In this document: one piece after another, positions 43,524-58,299 of the stretch
Numbering within the stretch: position 1 is the first letter of the stretch
How the letters are laid out: each line of letters begins with the position of its first letter
From: Photorhabdus khanii NC19
GTDB lineage: Bacteria; Pseudomonadota; Gammaproteobacteria; Enterobacterales; Enterobacteriaceae
DNA: 64,000 bases
NCBI RefSeq assembly: GCF_000517265.1
Contig: NZ_AYSJ01000004.1
Coordinates: forward strand, 104,996-168,995
Direction of reading: 5' to 3'
Notes under the pieces: generated by a model
Databases searched by the model: none
Seen by the model: only the letters and a program-made list of their open reading frames with translations
What the model was told of the DNA's origin: nothing
Made by a program: the position numbers and the translations under genes

Positions 43524-46336
43524 CAGGCAAATTTACGCTCTTCACCGTTACCGGCAACATTAGTTACACAGCGGCCACAAAGTTCTGCGTGCTCCGCCAC
43601 CAATCCCACATCTTTAGCGTAATGCCAGCAACGAGGACATTTTTCACCATCCGCTTTACGGAAAGCAACTTTCAGGCTGTCGATTTCGCTTTGCTGCGCA
43701 TCGTCACCCGCCTGTTCATAAGCCGCAACAGAAACCTGAGATGTCAGCAGAACAAAACGCAATTCATCTCCCAGGTTGTTCAATTTATCAGCCAGTTCAT
43801 TATTTGCATACAGAGTGACGGCGGCTTCCAAAGAGCTGCGGATGTGTTTATCAGCACGTGCCTGCTCCAGCACTTTATTGACTTCACCACGAACAGCCAG
43901 TAAATCAGCCCAGAAAGCATCATTCATTTGTTCGCCGGCGGCCAGACCAAACAAGCTGTCATACCACTCTTCGGTAAAGACATACTGAGCGCGTTTACCA
44001 GGCAATTCATTCCAGACTTCATCTGCGGTGAAGGAGAGAATAGGCGCCATCCAGCGAACCAGTGCTTCTGCAATATGATACAGCGCAGTCTGGCAACTGC
44101 GGCGAGCCAGACTATCGCCCTTCGCGGTATACTGACGGTCTTTAATAATATCGAGATAGAACGACCCCATTTCCACAGAACAGAACTGCATTAAACGCTG
44201 AACAACAGAGTGGAAATCATACTGATCGTAACATTTTATAATGTCTGCCTGAGCAGCCTGAGCACGGCCTACAGCCCAGCGATCCAACACAGCCATCTCT
44301 TCCGGTTTAACCCTATGTTGTTCAGGATCAAAACCATTCAGGTTTGCCAGCAGGAAACGCGCTGTGTTACGGATACGACGATATGCATCAGCAGAACGTT
44401 TCAAGATCTCATCCGATACCGCAATTTCACCGGTGTAATCAGTAGAGGCAACCCACAGACGCAAAATATCCGCCCCTAATTTATTCATCACATCCTGTGG
44501 ACTGATAGTGTTGCCGATAGACTTGGACATCTTACGGCCCTGACCATCCACCGTGAAACCGTGTGTCAGTACCTGACGGTAAGGCGCTTTGCCTTTCATT
44601 GCGGTGGAGATCATCAGGGAAGACATAAACCAGCCACGATGCTGATCTGAACCTTCCAGATAGATATCCGCAGAATTACCCTGAAATTCAGAACGAGCAT
44701 CAACAACCGATGAATGGGTTGATCCAGAATCGAACCATACATCCAGAGTATCAAAGATTTTGACATAGTTAGCCGCATCATCACCCAGCAGTTCGGCTGG
44801 ATCCAGATCCCACCACGCCTGAATACCATCCACTTCAACACGTTTGGCAACTTCTTCCATCAGTTCGACAGTGCGTGGATGAAGTTCTTCCGTCTCTTTA
44901 TGGACAAACAGGGACATAGGGGTGCCCCAGGTACGTTGACGTGAAATACACCAGTCAGGGCGGTTCTCGACCATTGCCTCAATACGGGCCTGCCCCCAGC
45001 CTGGGATCCACTGAACACCTTTGATCTCTTTCAGAGATTGTTTGCGCAGACCATTTTGATCCATGCTGACAAACCACTGCGGCGTAGCACGGAAAATGAT
45101 GGGTGCCTTGTGACGCCAGCAGCAAGGGTAGCTGTGCTGTAATTTTTCCAGATGTAACAACGCATGGTTTTCACGCAGGATATCCGTAATGATGTCGTTC
45201 GCCTTAAAGACAAACATGCCATCCAGAGAAGGATGAGTCCCCGGCAGATAGCAGCCATTCGGGCCAACCGGGTTTGCGACTTCTAAATCATATTTCTGAC
45301 CAATGACAAAATCGTCCGGGCCATGACCTGGCGCGGTATGAACAGCACCAGTACCTGCATCCAGAGTCACGTGATCACCGAGCACAACCGGTGAATCAAA
45401 GCCCATAAATGGATGTTTGAAGCATAACCGTTCCAGTGCAGCACCCGCACAATTCCCCAGCACTGTCCACGCAGTCACACCCGCACGCTTCATCACACTT
45501 TCAACCAAATCAGCAGCCAGGATCAGACATTCACCCTCAATCTGTACTAATTGATAGTCAAATTCAGCATGCAAAGCGATCGCCCGGTTAGCCGGTAACG
45601 TCCACGGCGTGGTTGTCCAGATCACCAAAGAAACGGGTTGATCTGATGCCTGCACGCCAAATTTCTCGTAAACAGCTACCGTATCAACAGCACCAAAACG
45701 CACGTCAATCGATGGCGAAGTTTTGTCATAATACTCAACTTCCGCCTCAGCCAATGATGAACCACAATCCGTACACCAGTGAACAGGTTTTGCCCCTTTC
45801 AACAAATGTCCATTGGCAACAATACGGCTTAATGCACGAATAACATTGGCTTCAGTCTTAAAGTCCATCGTTAGGTATGGACGTTCCCAATCACCTAATA
45901 CGCCCAGACGGATAAAGTCTTCCTTCTGACCTTCTATCTGCTCTTTGGCATATTTGCGGCATTCGGCACGGAATTCAGCAGCGGAAAACTTTTCTCCCGG
46001 TTTACCAATAATCTGCTCAACCTTGAGCTCAATGGGTAAACCGTGACAATCCCAACCGGGTACATATGGCGAATCATATCCCGCCATCCCTTTGGATTTA
46101 ATAATAATATCTTTGAGAATCTTATTAACTGAGTGACCAATATGAATGCTGCCGTTCGCATAAGGAGGGCCGTCATGCAGAATAAATGTTTTTTTACCGG
46201 CTTTTGCTTTACGAATTACCTGATACAACTCATCTTTGTACCAACGTTTTAGCATGTCTGGTTCGCGCTTTGCTAAGTCTCCGCGCATTGGAAACCCTGT
46301 TTCTGGTAAGTTCAGGGTATTTTTATAGTCACTCAT
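43523..46336 (-). CDS. ileS: Isoleucyl-tRNA synthetase
   Basis: Class I aminoacyl-tRNA synthetase of 937 residues (938 in E. coli). Signatures: HIGH in [22 protein letters not shown] in [10 protein letters not shown], and the CP1 editing domain ([13 protein letters not shown]). A C-terminal zinc finger has two Cys pairs (CPRCWHY and CGRCVTNV). It starts 24 bases after ribF and overlaps lspA by one base, as in enterobacteria. Confidence 0.98.
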   Translation of the reverse strand: MSDYKNTLNLPETGFPMRGDLAKREPDMLKRWYKDELYQVIRKAKAGKKTFILHDGPPYANGSIHIGHSVNKILKDIIIKSKGMAGYDSPYVPGWDCHGLPIELKVEQIIGKPGEKFSAAEFRAECRKYAKEQIEGQKEDFIRLGVLGDWERPYLTMDFKTEANVIRALSRIVANGHLLKGAKPVHWCTDCGSSLAEAEVEYYDKTSPSIDVRFGAVDTVAVYEKFGVQASDQPVSLVIWTTTPWTLPANRAIALHAEFDYQLVQIEGECLILAADLVESVMKRAGVTAWTVLGNCAGAALERLCFKHPFMGFDSPVVLGDHVTLDAGTGAVHTAPGHGPDDFVIGQKYDLEVANPVGPNGCYLPGTHPSLDGMFVFKANDIITDILRENHALLHLEKLQHSYPCCWRHKAPIIFRATPQWFVSMDQNGLRKQSLKEIKGVQWIPGWGQARIEAMVENRPDWCISRQRTWGTPMSLFVHKETEELHPRTVELMEEVAKRVEVDGIQAWWDLDPAELLGDDAANYVKIFDTLDVWFDSGSTHSSVVDARSEFQGNSADIYLEGSDQHRGWFMSSLMISTAMKGKAPYRQVLTHGFTVDGQGRKMSKSIGNTISPQDVMNKLGADILRLWVASTDYTGEIAVSDEILKRSADAYRRIRNTARFLLANLNGFDPEQHRVKPEEMAVLDRWAVGRAQAAQADIIKCYDQYDFHSVVQRLMQFCSVEMGSFYLDIIKDRQYTAKGDSLARRSCQTALYHIAEALVRWMAPILSFTADEVWNELPGKRAQYVFTEEWYDSLFGLAAGEQMNDAFWADLLAVRGEVNKVLEQARADKHIRSSLEAAVTLYANNELADKLNNLGDELRFVLLTSQVSVAAYEQAGDDAQQSEIDSLKVAFRKADGEKCPRCWHYAKDVGLVAEHAELCGRCVTNVAGNGEERKFA

Positions 46337-46360
46337 TCGATTCTCAATTCCAATTTTCCG

Positions 46361-47305
46361 CTAGATACATGACACTGGCTGCTGTTTAAAGAATTCCTTC
46401 GCAGCGACCAAATCATTAGCAATTTGCTGCTTGAGTGCATCAAGGGAAGCAAACCGCTGCTCATTACGCAGTTTTTTGCGTAACACCACATCAATATGAC
46501 GCCCATACAGATCCATTTGGGTATCAATCAGATGAACTTCAAGTTGTTGGCCCTGACCAGAGACGGTTGGACGTGTACCAATATTGGCAACCCCCGGTAA
46601 AGGCTTATCTCCCAAGCCATAGACTTCAACGACATAAACGCCTTGTACAGGAGCCACTAAACGTTTTAATGGTAAATTAGCTGTTGGAAAGCCAATAGTA
46701 CTCCCCAGCCGTCTACCATGAACAACCCGGCCACAAATACTATATGGATGTCCCAATAATGTTTCAGCTAATACCAAATCATCATCTTGCAGTGCCTGAC
46801 GGATAGCGGTGCTGCTGATCCGTAAGCCACTGTCACAAAAACTTTCGCTATTGGTCACGTCAAAACCGTATGTTTCACCGGCTTGCTGTAGAAAGGCAAA
46901 ATCACCACTGCGGGATTTACCAAAACGAAAATCATCTCCTACCGCCAGAAACTTAACACCCAATTTTTCCACGAGCAACCGCGAAACAAAGGCTTCTGCC
47001 GTATTTGCCGCAAAATTCCTGTCAAATTTCACACATAATAAATAATCCACTCCATACCGGGCGAGATATTTAGCTTTATCCCTCAATCTCGTCAAACGGG
47101 CTGGAGCATCATCCCTGGCGAAAACTTCCAAGGGTTGTGGTTCAAAAATCATAACCGTTACCGGTAAACCCAGACGCTGCCCTTCGCGTTTTAAGTGCTT
47201 CAGTAGTGCCTGATGGCCTCTGTGGACGCCATCAAAATTACCAATCGTCAGCACGCAACCATGGTGACGCGCCCGAATATTACGTATACCGCGAATTAGC
47301 TCCAT
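46361..47305 (-). CDS. ribF: Bifunctional riboflavin kinase / FAD synthetase
   Basis: Makes FMN from riboflavin and FAD from FMN. It has 314 residues (313 in E. coli). The N-terminal adenylyltransferase domain has the nucleotide-binding motif TIGNFDGVHRGHQ, and the C-terminal kinase domain begins near GRRLGSTIGFPTANL. First gene of the ileS-lspA-fkpB-ispH run, transcribed away from rpsT. Confidence 0.97.
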   Translation of the reverse strand: MELIRGIRNIRARHHGCVLTIGNFDGVHRGHQALLKHLKREGQRLGLPVTVMIFEPQPLEVFARDDAPARLTRLRDKAKYLARYGVDYLLCVKFDRNFAANTAEAFVSRLLVEKLGVKFLAVGDDFRFGKSRSGDFAFLQQAGETYGFDVTNSESFCDSGLRISSTAIRQALQDDDLVLAETLLGHPYSICGRVVHGRRLGSTIGFPTANLPLKRLVAPVQGVYVVEVYGLGDKPLPGVANIGTRPTVSGQGQQLEVHLIDTQMDLYGRHIDVVLRKKLRNEQRFASLDALKQQIANDLVAAKEFFKQQPVSCI

Positions 47306-47340
47306 AGCTGGCTCAATACCCTGGAAATTGCCAAATTATA

Positions 47341-47361
47341 CCTTGTACAAAGCACAAGGTT
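47341..47361. repeat. Inverted repeat in the ribF upstream region
   Basis: ACCTTGT-ACAAAGC-ACAAGGT, a perfect 7-base palindrome with a 7-base centre, 36 bases before the ribF start. A second small hairpin (CCATC-ATAA-GATGG) follows at about 47367-47381. Possibly an operator; role unknown. The rest of 47306-47578 holds no gene that I can see. Confidence 0.4.
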
Positions 47362-47578
47362 AACCCACCATCATAAGATGGCTTAAATTAATAACCCTGA
47401 TTCATACAACAAAAACGAACAGGAATCCCGAAAAATATTCATTTTATTTCTCATCTGGACTATTCAATGAGATTTTTATTGTGAAAGACTGTATTCCAGC
47501 TAAGTAAGCTGATAAAATCCTGCGCCATCACAACGTAACAAGTGCCGCGGTACAACGGCGCTTATTTGCACAAATCCA

Positions 47579-47607
47579 TTGACAAAAGAAGGCTGAACAG
47601 GCATATT
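47579..47607 (+). promoter_or_regulatory. rpsT promoter
   Basis: TTGACA (47579-47584), a 17-base spacer and CATATT (47602-47607). The downstream leader (CCTCGGCCTTTGAATTGTCC) is nearly identical to that of E. coli rpsT, where S20 feeds back on translation. Confidence 0.75.
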
Positions 47608-47655
47608 CCTCGGCCTTTGAATTGTCCTCGATAGAATATATTTGGGAGTTGGACC

Positions 47656-47916
47656 TTGGCTAATATCAAATCAGCTAAGAAACGCGCCATTCAGTCTGAA
47701 AAACGTCGTCAGCACAACGCTAGCCGTCGTTCTATGGTGCGTACCTTCATTAAGAAGGTCTATGCTGCTATCGCCACTGGCGATAAAGAAGCTGCACAGA
47801 AAGCATTTAATGACATGCAACCTATTGTCGATCGTCACGCCTGTAAAGGTCTGATCCACAAGAATAAAGCAGCACGTCATAAATCTAATCTGGCAGCTCA
47901 AATCAACGCAATGTAA
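47656..47916 (+). CDS. rpsT: 30S ribosomal protein S20
   Basis: Primary 16S rRNA-binding protein, 86 residues, starting [19 protein letters not shown]. The start codon is TTG at 47656, seven bases after GGAG. E. coli rpsT also uses a UUG, and the weak start is part of autoregulation by S20. Divergent from ribF and followed immediately by a strong terminator. Confidence 0.98.
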   Translation: MANIKSAKKRAIQSEKRRQHNASRRSMVRTFIKKVYAAIATGDKEAAQKAFNDMQPIVDRHACKGLIHKNKAARHKSNLAAQINAM

Positions 47917-47937
47917 TAATTTGCGTTTAGATTACTG

Positions 47938-47965
47938 AAAAACCGGCTTTCGCCGGTTTTTTTGT
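47938..47965 (+). terminator. rpsT terminator
   Basis: ACCGGC-TTTC-GCCGGT followed by seven T, 25 bases beyond the rpsT stop. Textbook intrinsic terminator. Confidence 0.95.
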
Positions 47966-47990
47966 GTTTGCAATTATTATCAATTATTTT

Positions 47991-48905
47991 TTAAGTCCGC
48001 TTCTTCGATGGCACATTAAACAACGCGGAAAAATCTTTATTACACACTCGCTGAACAGCCGGATGTTGAATCATTCGTTCAGCAAAAATCACATAATACT
48101 CTTCCTGCACTGCATCCAGCCGGCCAATTTCAGCAATATCATTGTCAGCAAAAATATCATTGGTATACAAAGACGGCGCAACGAAAATCGCATTGTGATA
48201 CATACCAAACGCTTTCATTAATGCGGCATCATCAAATTCACCCAGAACTTCAACCTGAAGGTTTTTATTACGGATCCAGGTCAACAGCTTACGCCCTAAC
48301 ATAGAGCGACGTCCTGGAACCAACAGGCGACGTTCCTCTAAACATTCTGGGAAAGGCTTTTCCGGAATAGGTTGCCGGCAAAAGAAACTGACATTGCACT
48401 CACCCAGTTTTACCGAGAACAACCCTTCCTGCTGGGAAGAATCCACTGGGCAATCAGACAGTATCATATCGAGTTTGTGCTGACTCAGTTGCTCAAGCAG
48501 CAATTCATGGGTTGATTCAAAACAGCGCAGATGGATCTGCTCATGTTCCACCACCGCCGTTTCCAATACCTGGCTAACCAGACGTTTAGATAATGCATCA
48601 GCAACACCAACATCAAACAACAGGTTGGATTCACGGCTGTAGTTAACAATATCCAGCATCTCCTGACTCAGCATAAACATCTTATCCGCATAGCGGAAGA
48701 TAAGCTGTCCCAGTTCTGATGGCACCAGACCCCGGCCTTGGCGTTTGAACAACTTTCCGCCTAAACGCTCCTCCAGTGCTTTTATTTGCCCTGTAATCGT
48801 CTGCGGCGTCAGGTAAAGCGCTTCTGCCGCCCCAACCACAGACCCTTCCTTACAAACATGCCAGAAATAATAGAGATGATTAAAATTCAGATGTGACACC
48901 CGCAT
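47991..48905 (-). CDS. nhaR: LysR-type activator NhaR
   Basis: Sodium-responsive transcriptional activator of nhaA (and in E. coli of osmC and pga). ATG 48905 ([17 protein letters not shown]) gives 304 residues, near the E. coli length, with AAGGA upstream; the longer frame adds 16 unconserved residues. The N-terminal helix-turn-helix is clear ([20 protein letters not shown]), followed by a LysR substrate-binding domain. It lies 214 bases downstream of nhaA on the same strand. Confidence 0.95.
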   Translation of the reverse strand: MRVSHLNFNHLYYFWHVCKEGSVVGAAEALYLTPQTITGQIKALEERLGGKLFKRQGRGLVPSELGQLIFRYADKMFMLSQEMLDIVNYSRESNLLFDVGVADALSKRLVSQVLETAVVEHEQIHLRCFESTHELLLEQLSQHKLDMILSDCPVDSSQQEGLFSVKLGECNVSFFCRQPIPEKPFPECLEERRLLVPGRRSMLGRKLLTWIRNKNLQVEVLGEFDDAALMKAFGMYHNAIFVAPSLYTNDIFADNDIAEIGRLDAVQEEYYVIFAERMIQHPAVQRVCNKDFSALFNVPSKKRT

Positions 48906-49119
48906 ATATTTTTCCTTGTGTATCGCTTTCGTCTGATAATCAACGCCAGCCATACATTCCTAATTTTTACCGTTTTACGGCGATTTCCTGTTTTTTCGCT
49001 ACATAAAATATCCGCGATACAATTTTATTGTTGTACCGCGAGTACAAAAATGAGAGTCAGTTCGGAAATTCTTTCTGAAACTATCAGGCTAAGTTAATTA
49101 ATTTATCACGGCTCTGCCA

Positions 49120-50286
49120 TCACTTTTTCTTTGGTAAGACCATTCGTAACAAACCATAGCCCATTAGCGCGGCAGTTGTTGAGCCAATCAGAATTCCCAG
49201 ACGGGAATAGGTACTGAAAGATTCACCTGCTCCCTCAAAAGCCAACCCTGAAATAAAGATGGACATGGTAAAGCCAATCCCACAAAGAACCGAAACAGCA
49301 AATATCTGTTTAAGACTAATCCGTTGTGGCAATTTAGCCAATCCCATCTTGATGGAAATATAGCTGAACAGGAAAATTCCCAGTGGCTTACCAAGAAACA
49401 GAGCCGCCGCAATACCCAACGGTAACATATCAGTCAAACCATTCAACGTAACGCCACTCAGGATCACACCTGCATTGGCAAATGCAAATAACGGCAAAAT
49501 AAGATACGCCACCCAAGGATGTAATCCATGTTCAAGTGATTCAGAGGGTGAATGACCATTCCGGCAACGCAGAGGAATAAGAAAACCAACGATGACGCCG
49601 GCCAGCGTTGCATGAACACCCGATTTCAAGATGCAAACCCAAAGAATTGTGCCAATAACCAGATAAGCCGATGTTTTTTCGACACCACGCCAATTCATCC
49701 AAATCAGCAAAGCAATCATTGCTGCCGATAATCCAAGCGCAACAAGGGAAACTGTTTTGGTATAAAACAGAGCAATGATCACAATAACGCCCAGATCATC
49801 AATAATCGCTAATGCCAGTAGAAAAACCTTGAGTTCTGTTGGTACCCGTTTAGCCAATAGCGCCATCACACCCAGGGCAAATGCGATATCTGTTGCCGCA
49901 GGAATAGCCCATCCCTGACGGGTAAACTCATCACTGCCATTAAATAGCAGATAGATCAATGCCGGTGCGACCATACCACCCATAGCCGCTATCACTGGAA
50001 ATACCGCTTTATCACGCCCCACCAAAGAACCTTCCAGCAGCTCACGCTTAACTTCTAAACCAACAATCAAAAAGAAGACAGCCATCAAGCCGTCATTTAT
50101 CCACAACAATAAAGGTTTATTTATCTCCAGTGCAGAAAATTGTACTGCTACCGGAATGTTAAGAAATTGCTGATAAACACCCTGTAATGGCGAATTCGCC
50201 ATTATCAGCGCAATAATGGCTGCAATGATAAGAAGAAGCCCTCCAGCCGCTTCTAATTTCAGGAATTGACGAATAATTGCTGTCAC
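49120..50286 (-). CDS. nhaA: Na+/H+ antiporter NhaA
   Basis: Electrogenic inner-membrane antiporter (two protons per sodium) for salt and alkaline tolerance. It has 388 residues, as in E. coli, and twelve helices. The essential aspartate pair is in [19 protein letters not shown], and the pH-sensor region near the N-terminus ([24 protein letters not shown]) is conserved. Regulated by NhaR, encoded next to it. Confidence 0.97.
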   Translation of the reverse strand: MTAIIRQFLKLEAAGGLLLIIAAIIALIMANSPLQGVYQQFLNIPVAVQFSALEINKPLLLWINDGLMAVFFLIVGLEVKRELLEGSLVGRDKAVFPVIAAMGGMVAPALIYLLFNGSDEFTRQGWAIPAATDIAFALGVMALLAKRVPTELKVFLLALAIIDDLGVIVIIALFYTKTVSLVALGLSAAMIALLIWMNWRGVEKTSAYLVIGTILWVCILKSGVHATLAGVIVGFLIPLRCRNGHSPSESLEHGLHPWVAYLILPLFAFANAGVILSGVTLNGLTDMLPLGIAAALFLGKPLGIFLFSYISIKMGLAKLPQRISLKQIFAVSVLCGIGFTMSIFISGLAFEGAGESFSTYSRLGILIGSTTAALMGYGLLRMVLPKKK

Positions 50287-50437
50287 GATGATTAACCTCT
50301 GAAATTGATCGGGTCATAAATAGTACTCCAACTATAATTTCGAAAAAAATCGATTTTATAGCCAGAATAATTCGCTATAACCGATCTATTGATGATCTAC
50401 ATCTCAATAAAAGTAGATTATCAACCAGAGGGAGCCA

Positions 50438-50599
50438 TTAAATGAATTTGAGCAACAGAGTTGTAATGGTAGCTACCACACCAATAAGGCAGGAAGCGAC
50501 GACAATCAGATACCACATGGCCTCACGGTTTATCTTTGTTGTTTTTGCCATTAATTTTACTATTTCAGCATGGATTTTTTCGAGTTCAGCAGTAGTCAT
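50438..50599 (-). CDS. Small membrane protein, 53 residues
   Basis: Minus-strand frame from ATG 50599 to TAA 50438-50440. Residues 1-27 are hydrophilic and helical with heptad-like leucines (MTTAELEKIHAEIVKLMAKT). Residues 29-52 form one membrane helix (WYLIVVASCLIGVVATIT...). Short proteins of this layout (charged helix then one span) are common in Morganellaceae and in prophages of related bacteria, often in several copies; this is from memory. No clear ribosome-binding site is present. Function unknown. It is the only gene visible in 50287-50697. Confidence 0.6.
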   Translation of the reverse strand: MTTAELEKIHAEIVKLMAKTTKINREAMWYLIVVASCLIGVVATITTLLLKFI

Positions 50600-50697
50600 T
50601 TCATAGTGCTCATCGCAAAATATTCGTATTCAACATGAATGCATATTATGTGAAATATATTAAGAAAATCATTAACACATATAAATAACTTAAAAAA

Positions 50698-52545
50698 TTA
50701 ACACTTATTAATAATTAGCAAAGAATCCTTAACCGCCATAACCGATTTTTTCTCAGCAGGAATTATTTCACAATATTCTTCGCTATTAGTGATAATAATC
50801 GGTGATATCAGTTGAATCTGATTCTCTTGAAGAAAAGAAATATCGAAATTAACTAATATGTCACCGGCAACCACAATCTGACCTTCCATAACCTGCAAAT
50901 TAAACCCCTTTCCTTGTAAATCTACAGTTTCAATACCAATATGAATCAATAATTCAATTCCTTGATCGGAAATTAAACCAATAGCATGTCCAGTTGGAGT
51001 AATCATTGAAACCTTACCATTAAAAGGCGCTTTCACTATACCTTCGGTAGGAATAATAGCAATGCCATCGCCAATGATTTTTTCAGAAAAAGTGTCGTCA
51101 GGTACGCTTGAGAGAGGTTTAATTTCACCCGTCATAGGAGAAAGTAATGTAAATTTTTTAGTTTTCGAAGAGTGTGGATTTGTTAATACCATAGACTCAC
51201 TATTAGGTTCTAATTTCATTAATAACGTGAGTATAAACGCAACTAAGAAACTACAACAAATCCCAAACAAAATAGAAAGAAAATTATTGCTATCTTTTTG
51301 CATATAAAAAGGGAGTGATACCAATCCTGGAATACTAAAAGCAAATATTTTTATAGAAAAAATACCCACAATAGCCCCACCAACTGCCCCTCCAATTAAT
51401 GCTGCATAAAAAGGCTTTTTTAATTTAAGAGTAACACCATACATTGCGGGTTCAGTTACCCCTAAAAAAGCAGAAAATGAGGCTGAATATGCTAATGATT
51501 TCATCTGTCTATCTTTAATTTTAATTGCAACTGCCAATGTAGCGCCAGCTTGTGCGATATTACTGGCAAAACTGATTGGTAATAGCATAAAATCATATCC
51601 GAGAGATTTAAAATTAGCAAAAACACTCGGTAAAAAAGCATAATGCATCCCAGTAATCACCAAAATAGGTATCAGTCCTCCCAGTAATAATCCCGCAAAT
51701 GGTCCAACCACAGAAAATAATTCTAAAATCATCTTCTCAAGATACAAGCCAATTGCATTTCCTAACGGCGCAGCAATAATTAATAAAATTGGCACGGAAA
51801 TCAATAAGACTAACAATGGCGTAAATATTATTTTTAATACCATTGGAATAAATCTGTCTACCCATCTATGGATATAACTAAGTAACCAAACACCTAAGAT
51901 AATTGGAATGGCAGTGTAGCTATAATGAATAGCGGGAACAGAGACACCAAACACATCGAAATATCCACCACCAGAGGCGCTTATAAGATCAGATAATGTT
52001 GGATAAATTAAAACACATGCTAACGTTGCCGCAATAAATTCGTTAGTTTTAAATTTTCTTGCCGCCGAAAAGGCAAGAAGAACAGGCAAAAAATACAGAG
52101 GCGCATCAGAAATAATATATAATAATTTATACTCATTACTCTCCGCTGAAATCCAGTTCATCGTATAGAAAAAAATCAACCCGCCTTTCAGTAACCCAGC
52201 GCCAACTATCGCTGGCAATATGGGAACAAATATACCTGAGATTATATCAAAAATATGACTTACCCGGCTTTTATTTTGGTCATAACAACCACTTTCACTC
52301 TCTTTCAATTGCTTAATTATTTCACTAAATATTTCAATAACTCTATTACCAATAATTATTTGCAACTGTCCACTATGGAAACGCGCCCCCATAACCCCCT
52401 GAATTTTCTTTATCCCGGCAATATCTACTTTACTATCATCTATAACATTAAAACGTAATCTGGTAACACAATGCCAACTTTTATTTATATTCCCCCCTCC
52501 CCCAAGAAAAATAATAATATCTTTCGCTAAGTCTTCATAATTCAT
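50698..52545 (-). CDS. Beta-glucoside PTS permease, IIBCA (BglF-like)
   Basis: Takes up and phosphorylates beta-glucosides and related sugars. The start is placed at ATG 52545 (MNYEDLAKDIIIFLGG) with GGTGG upstream, giving 615 residues. Domain order is IIB (phosphorylated Cys26 in WHCVTRLRF), IIC (about ten helices with the GVTEPAMYGVTLKLKKP motif) and IIA (phosphorylated His535 in ELLIHIGIETV). It lies 121 bases downstream of the licT-like gene in the same direction. In the Bgl paradigm this permease also controls the antiterminator by phosphorylation. Confidence 0.88.
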   Translation of the reverse strand: MNYEDLAKDIIIFLGGGGNINKSWHCVTRLRFNVIDDSKVDIAGIKKIQGVMGARFHSGQLQIIIGNRVIEIFSEIIKQLKESESGCYDQNKSRVSHIFDIISGIFVPILPAIVGAGLLKGGLIFFYTMNWISAESNEYKLLYIISDAPLYFLPVLLAFSAARKFKTNEFIAATLACVLIYPTLSDLISASGGGYFDVFGVSVPAIHYSYTAIPIILGVWLLSYIHRWVDRFIPMVLKIIFTPLLVLLISVPILLIIAAPLGNAIGLYLEKMILELFSVVGPFAGLLLGGLIPILVITGMHYAFLPSVFANFKSLGYDFMLLPISFASNIAQAGATLAVAIKIKDRQMKSLAYSASFSAFLGVTEPAMYGVTLKLKKPFYAALIGGAVGGAIVGIFSIKIFAFSIPGLVSLPFYMQKDSNNFLSILFGICCSFLVAFILTLLMKLEPNSESMVLTNPHSSKTKKFTLLSPMTGEIKPLSSVPDDTFSEKIIGDGIAIIPTEGIVKAPFNGKVSMITPTGHAIGLISDQGIELLIHIGIETVDLQGKGFNLQVMEGQIVVAGDILVNFDISFLQENQIQLISPIIITNSEEYCEIIPAEKKSVMAVKDSLLIINKC

Positions 52546-52666
52546 TTTTACCACCCACATCTAATCTATTGTCAAAAATAACCAAACCACATAAATCTAT
52601 TTATCTCATATTGTTTAAATTAATACCTGTCTACAAACCTATTTGACGACTCATTTGCTATTACTA

Positions 52667-53518
52667 TTAATTTCTGGCCTTATAACTATCATTGACCACC
52701 CGTTCTATATGAATCACCAAATAAATCAGTTCATCATCGGGAACTTTCCACTGATATTTTTCTCGCAGATATTTTATTAATTTCACTGCACAGTTGTAAC
52801 TTTTGAAATATTTTTCCTCTATCAATTCTTGCAATGAGAAATCCATTTCAATAGCAGACGAGTGCTGATTTTTATTTTGTCTGATTAAGAAATAGCGCAG
52901 ATGAGTAATAAAACGAGAATAATTTACTGACGTTGAATCAAGGTTAACATGAAAATAGTAGTGAATGAGTTTAACAGTTTTATTAATTAAATTCGTTAAT
53001 TTTAATGTATCTCCCATCGTTTGCCCTTCATATTGAGCATTAACAAAATGCAAGGCAATCAATGAGGCTTCTATCGGTGGTAATGGCGTTTCAATCTGGT
53101 TATTAATATGAATAAGCGCCTGTTTACCAATTTCATATTCTAACGGATAAAGATGGGGAATCTCCCACTGCAAGACATTACCAATCTGATACCCTTTGCG
53201 CACACGCTCAAATGCAAAGTTTAAATGTTCTGACAAAGTAATGAGTAATGAATCGTTAAGAGGCTTGGCAAGAAAATCTTTACCCAATGTGATAATTTTC
53301 TCAGTTAACTCTATAACTGAAACAGGGATAGTAGAAAGGATCTGATTTATTTTACAGTGTTTTTCGACAGTAAAAATTTTTGCAACATCTTGAATATGTA
53401 GCCTGTCCCCTTTTTTCCGATTAAATCCTATGCCCTTATCCATAAGAATCATTTCATTATTATTCTCATCAATAGCAAGAACGACATTATTATTTATGAG
53501 TTTTATTATCGTTAACAA
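52667..53518 (-). CDS. Transcriptional antiterminator, BglG/LicT family
   Basis: RNA-binding antiterminator of 283 residues. The N-terminal CAT domain (residues 1-55, MLTIIKLINNNVVLAIDEN and KGIGFNRKKGD) binds RAT hairpins. Two PRD domains follow, with the conserved histidines in SEHLNFAFERVRKG and HLYPLEYEIG (PRD1), and in HLRYFLIRQ and LVIHIERVV (PRD2). Cognate sugar and PTS phosphorylation decide its dimerisation. It is encoded first in the leftward operon, and RAT-like elements occur on both sides of the divergent region. Confidence 0.92.
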   Translation of the reverse strand: MLTIIKLINNNVVLAIDENNNEMILMDKGIGFNRKKGDRLHIQDVAKIFTVEKHCKINQILSTIPVSVIELTEKIITLGKDFLAKPLNDSLLITLSEHLNFAFERVRKGYQIGNVLQWEIPHLYPLEYEIGKQALIHINNQIETPLPPIEASLIALHFVNAQYEGQTMGDTLKLTNLINKTVKLIHYYFHVNLDSTSVNYSRFITHLRYFLIRQNKNQHSSAIEMDFSLQELIEEKYFKSYNCAVKLIKYLREKYQWKVPDDELIYLVIHIERVVNDSYKARN

Positions 53519-53588
53519 AAGGTATACCTTAAGGATAAACTATTATCAGCCCTAACCTATAGAATAGGTAAGATATATCCGTGACCTA

Positions 53589-53627
53589 GTTGTGCCTGAT
53601 CTAGTCAGTCCTAGTCATTGACACTCC
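53589..53627 (-). promoter_or_regulatory. Diverged RAT-like hairpin in the licT leader
   Basis: Reading leftward, GGAGTGTCAATGA, a CTAG stem pair and ATCAGGCACAAC match about three quarters of the BglG/LicT RAT pattern (GGATTGTTACTG ... CAGGCAAAACC). It would lie about 35 bases into the leader if the TTGTAT-N18-TATACC pair (-10 at 53668-53673) is the promoter. The overlapping terminator is weak and lacks a clear T-run, so this is tentative. Confidence 0.4.
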
Positions 53628-53724
53628 TATACACTAATTCATATAGATATTCCATCTTTCAGGCTAAGGTATAATTTTTATAAAGTCAATGATACAACAA
53701 CAGGCGCAGTTTACCTGGGGCATT

Positions 53725-53740
53725 TATGATAAGTATCACA
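53725..53740. promoter_or_regulatory. CRP-binding site in the divergent beta-glucoside region
   Basis: TATGATAAGTATCACA, on the minus strand TGTGATACTTATCATA, one mismatch from TGTGA-N6-TCACA with A/T flanks. It sits about 70 bases from the presumed leftward start point and could also serve the rightward operon. Catabolite control is expected for such loci. Confidence 0.6.
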
Positions 53741-53810
53741 TTTTTGCCAAAATTATTCTTAATGACTTGCAAGTATCATAAGGAATAACTAATTTATAAA
53801 TATTGATCTA

Positions 53811-53914
53811 GGCTTGTTACCGACTTAGTTGCGACTGATGTCGGGCAAAACCTAATCCATTATCTACTATGCCCCTATTCCAGGGCTATTAGATGGTGGG
53901 TTAGGTTTTTTTTT
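53811..53914 (+). promoter_or_regulatory. RAT site overlapping an intrinsic terminator (antitermination switch)
   Basis: The RAT reads GGCTTGTTACCGAC (53811-53824) and GTCGGGCAAAACC (53840-53852), with a CCGAC/GTCGG stem. Its 3' end is shared with a long hairpin (AACCTAATCCATTATCTA against TAGATGGTGGGTTAGGTT) that ends in nine T (53906-53914). Binding of the antiterminator to the RAT would prevent the terminator, allowing transcription of the IIBC-glucosidase-porin operon that starts at 53970. Confidence 0.85.
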
Positions 53915-53921
53915 GACTTAA

Positions 53922-55415
<1,494 letters not shown>

Positions 55416-55466
55416 TTTAAACGCTGATAAAACGTGTCGTATTAAGACGATATCTTCTAAGTTTAA

Positions 55467-58200
<2,734 letters not shown>

Positions 58201-58216
58201 TTTTCAGCCAGAACAA

Positions 58217-58248
58217 AAAGTCCTCGCGTGAAAACGAGGACTTTATCA
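58217..58248. terminator. Terminator between the porin gene and dnaJ
   Basis: AAAGTCCTCG / CGAGGACTTT with an eight-base loop, T-rich flank on the right and A-rich flank on the left, so it can stop transcripts from both sides. It is 17 bases from the porin stop. Confidence 0.85.
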
Positions 58249-58299
58249 ATAATCTGAGCTGTATTTATAAACACAGCGCTATTATGAAAATATGCACGG

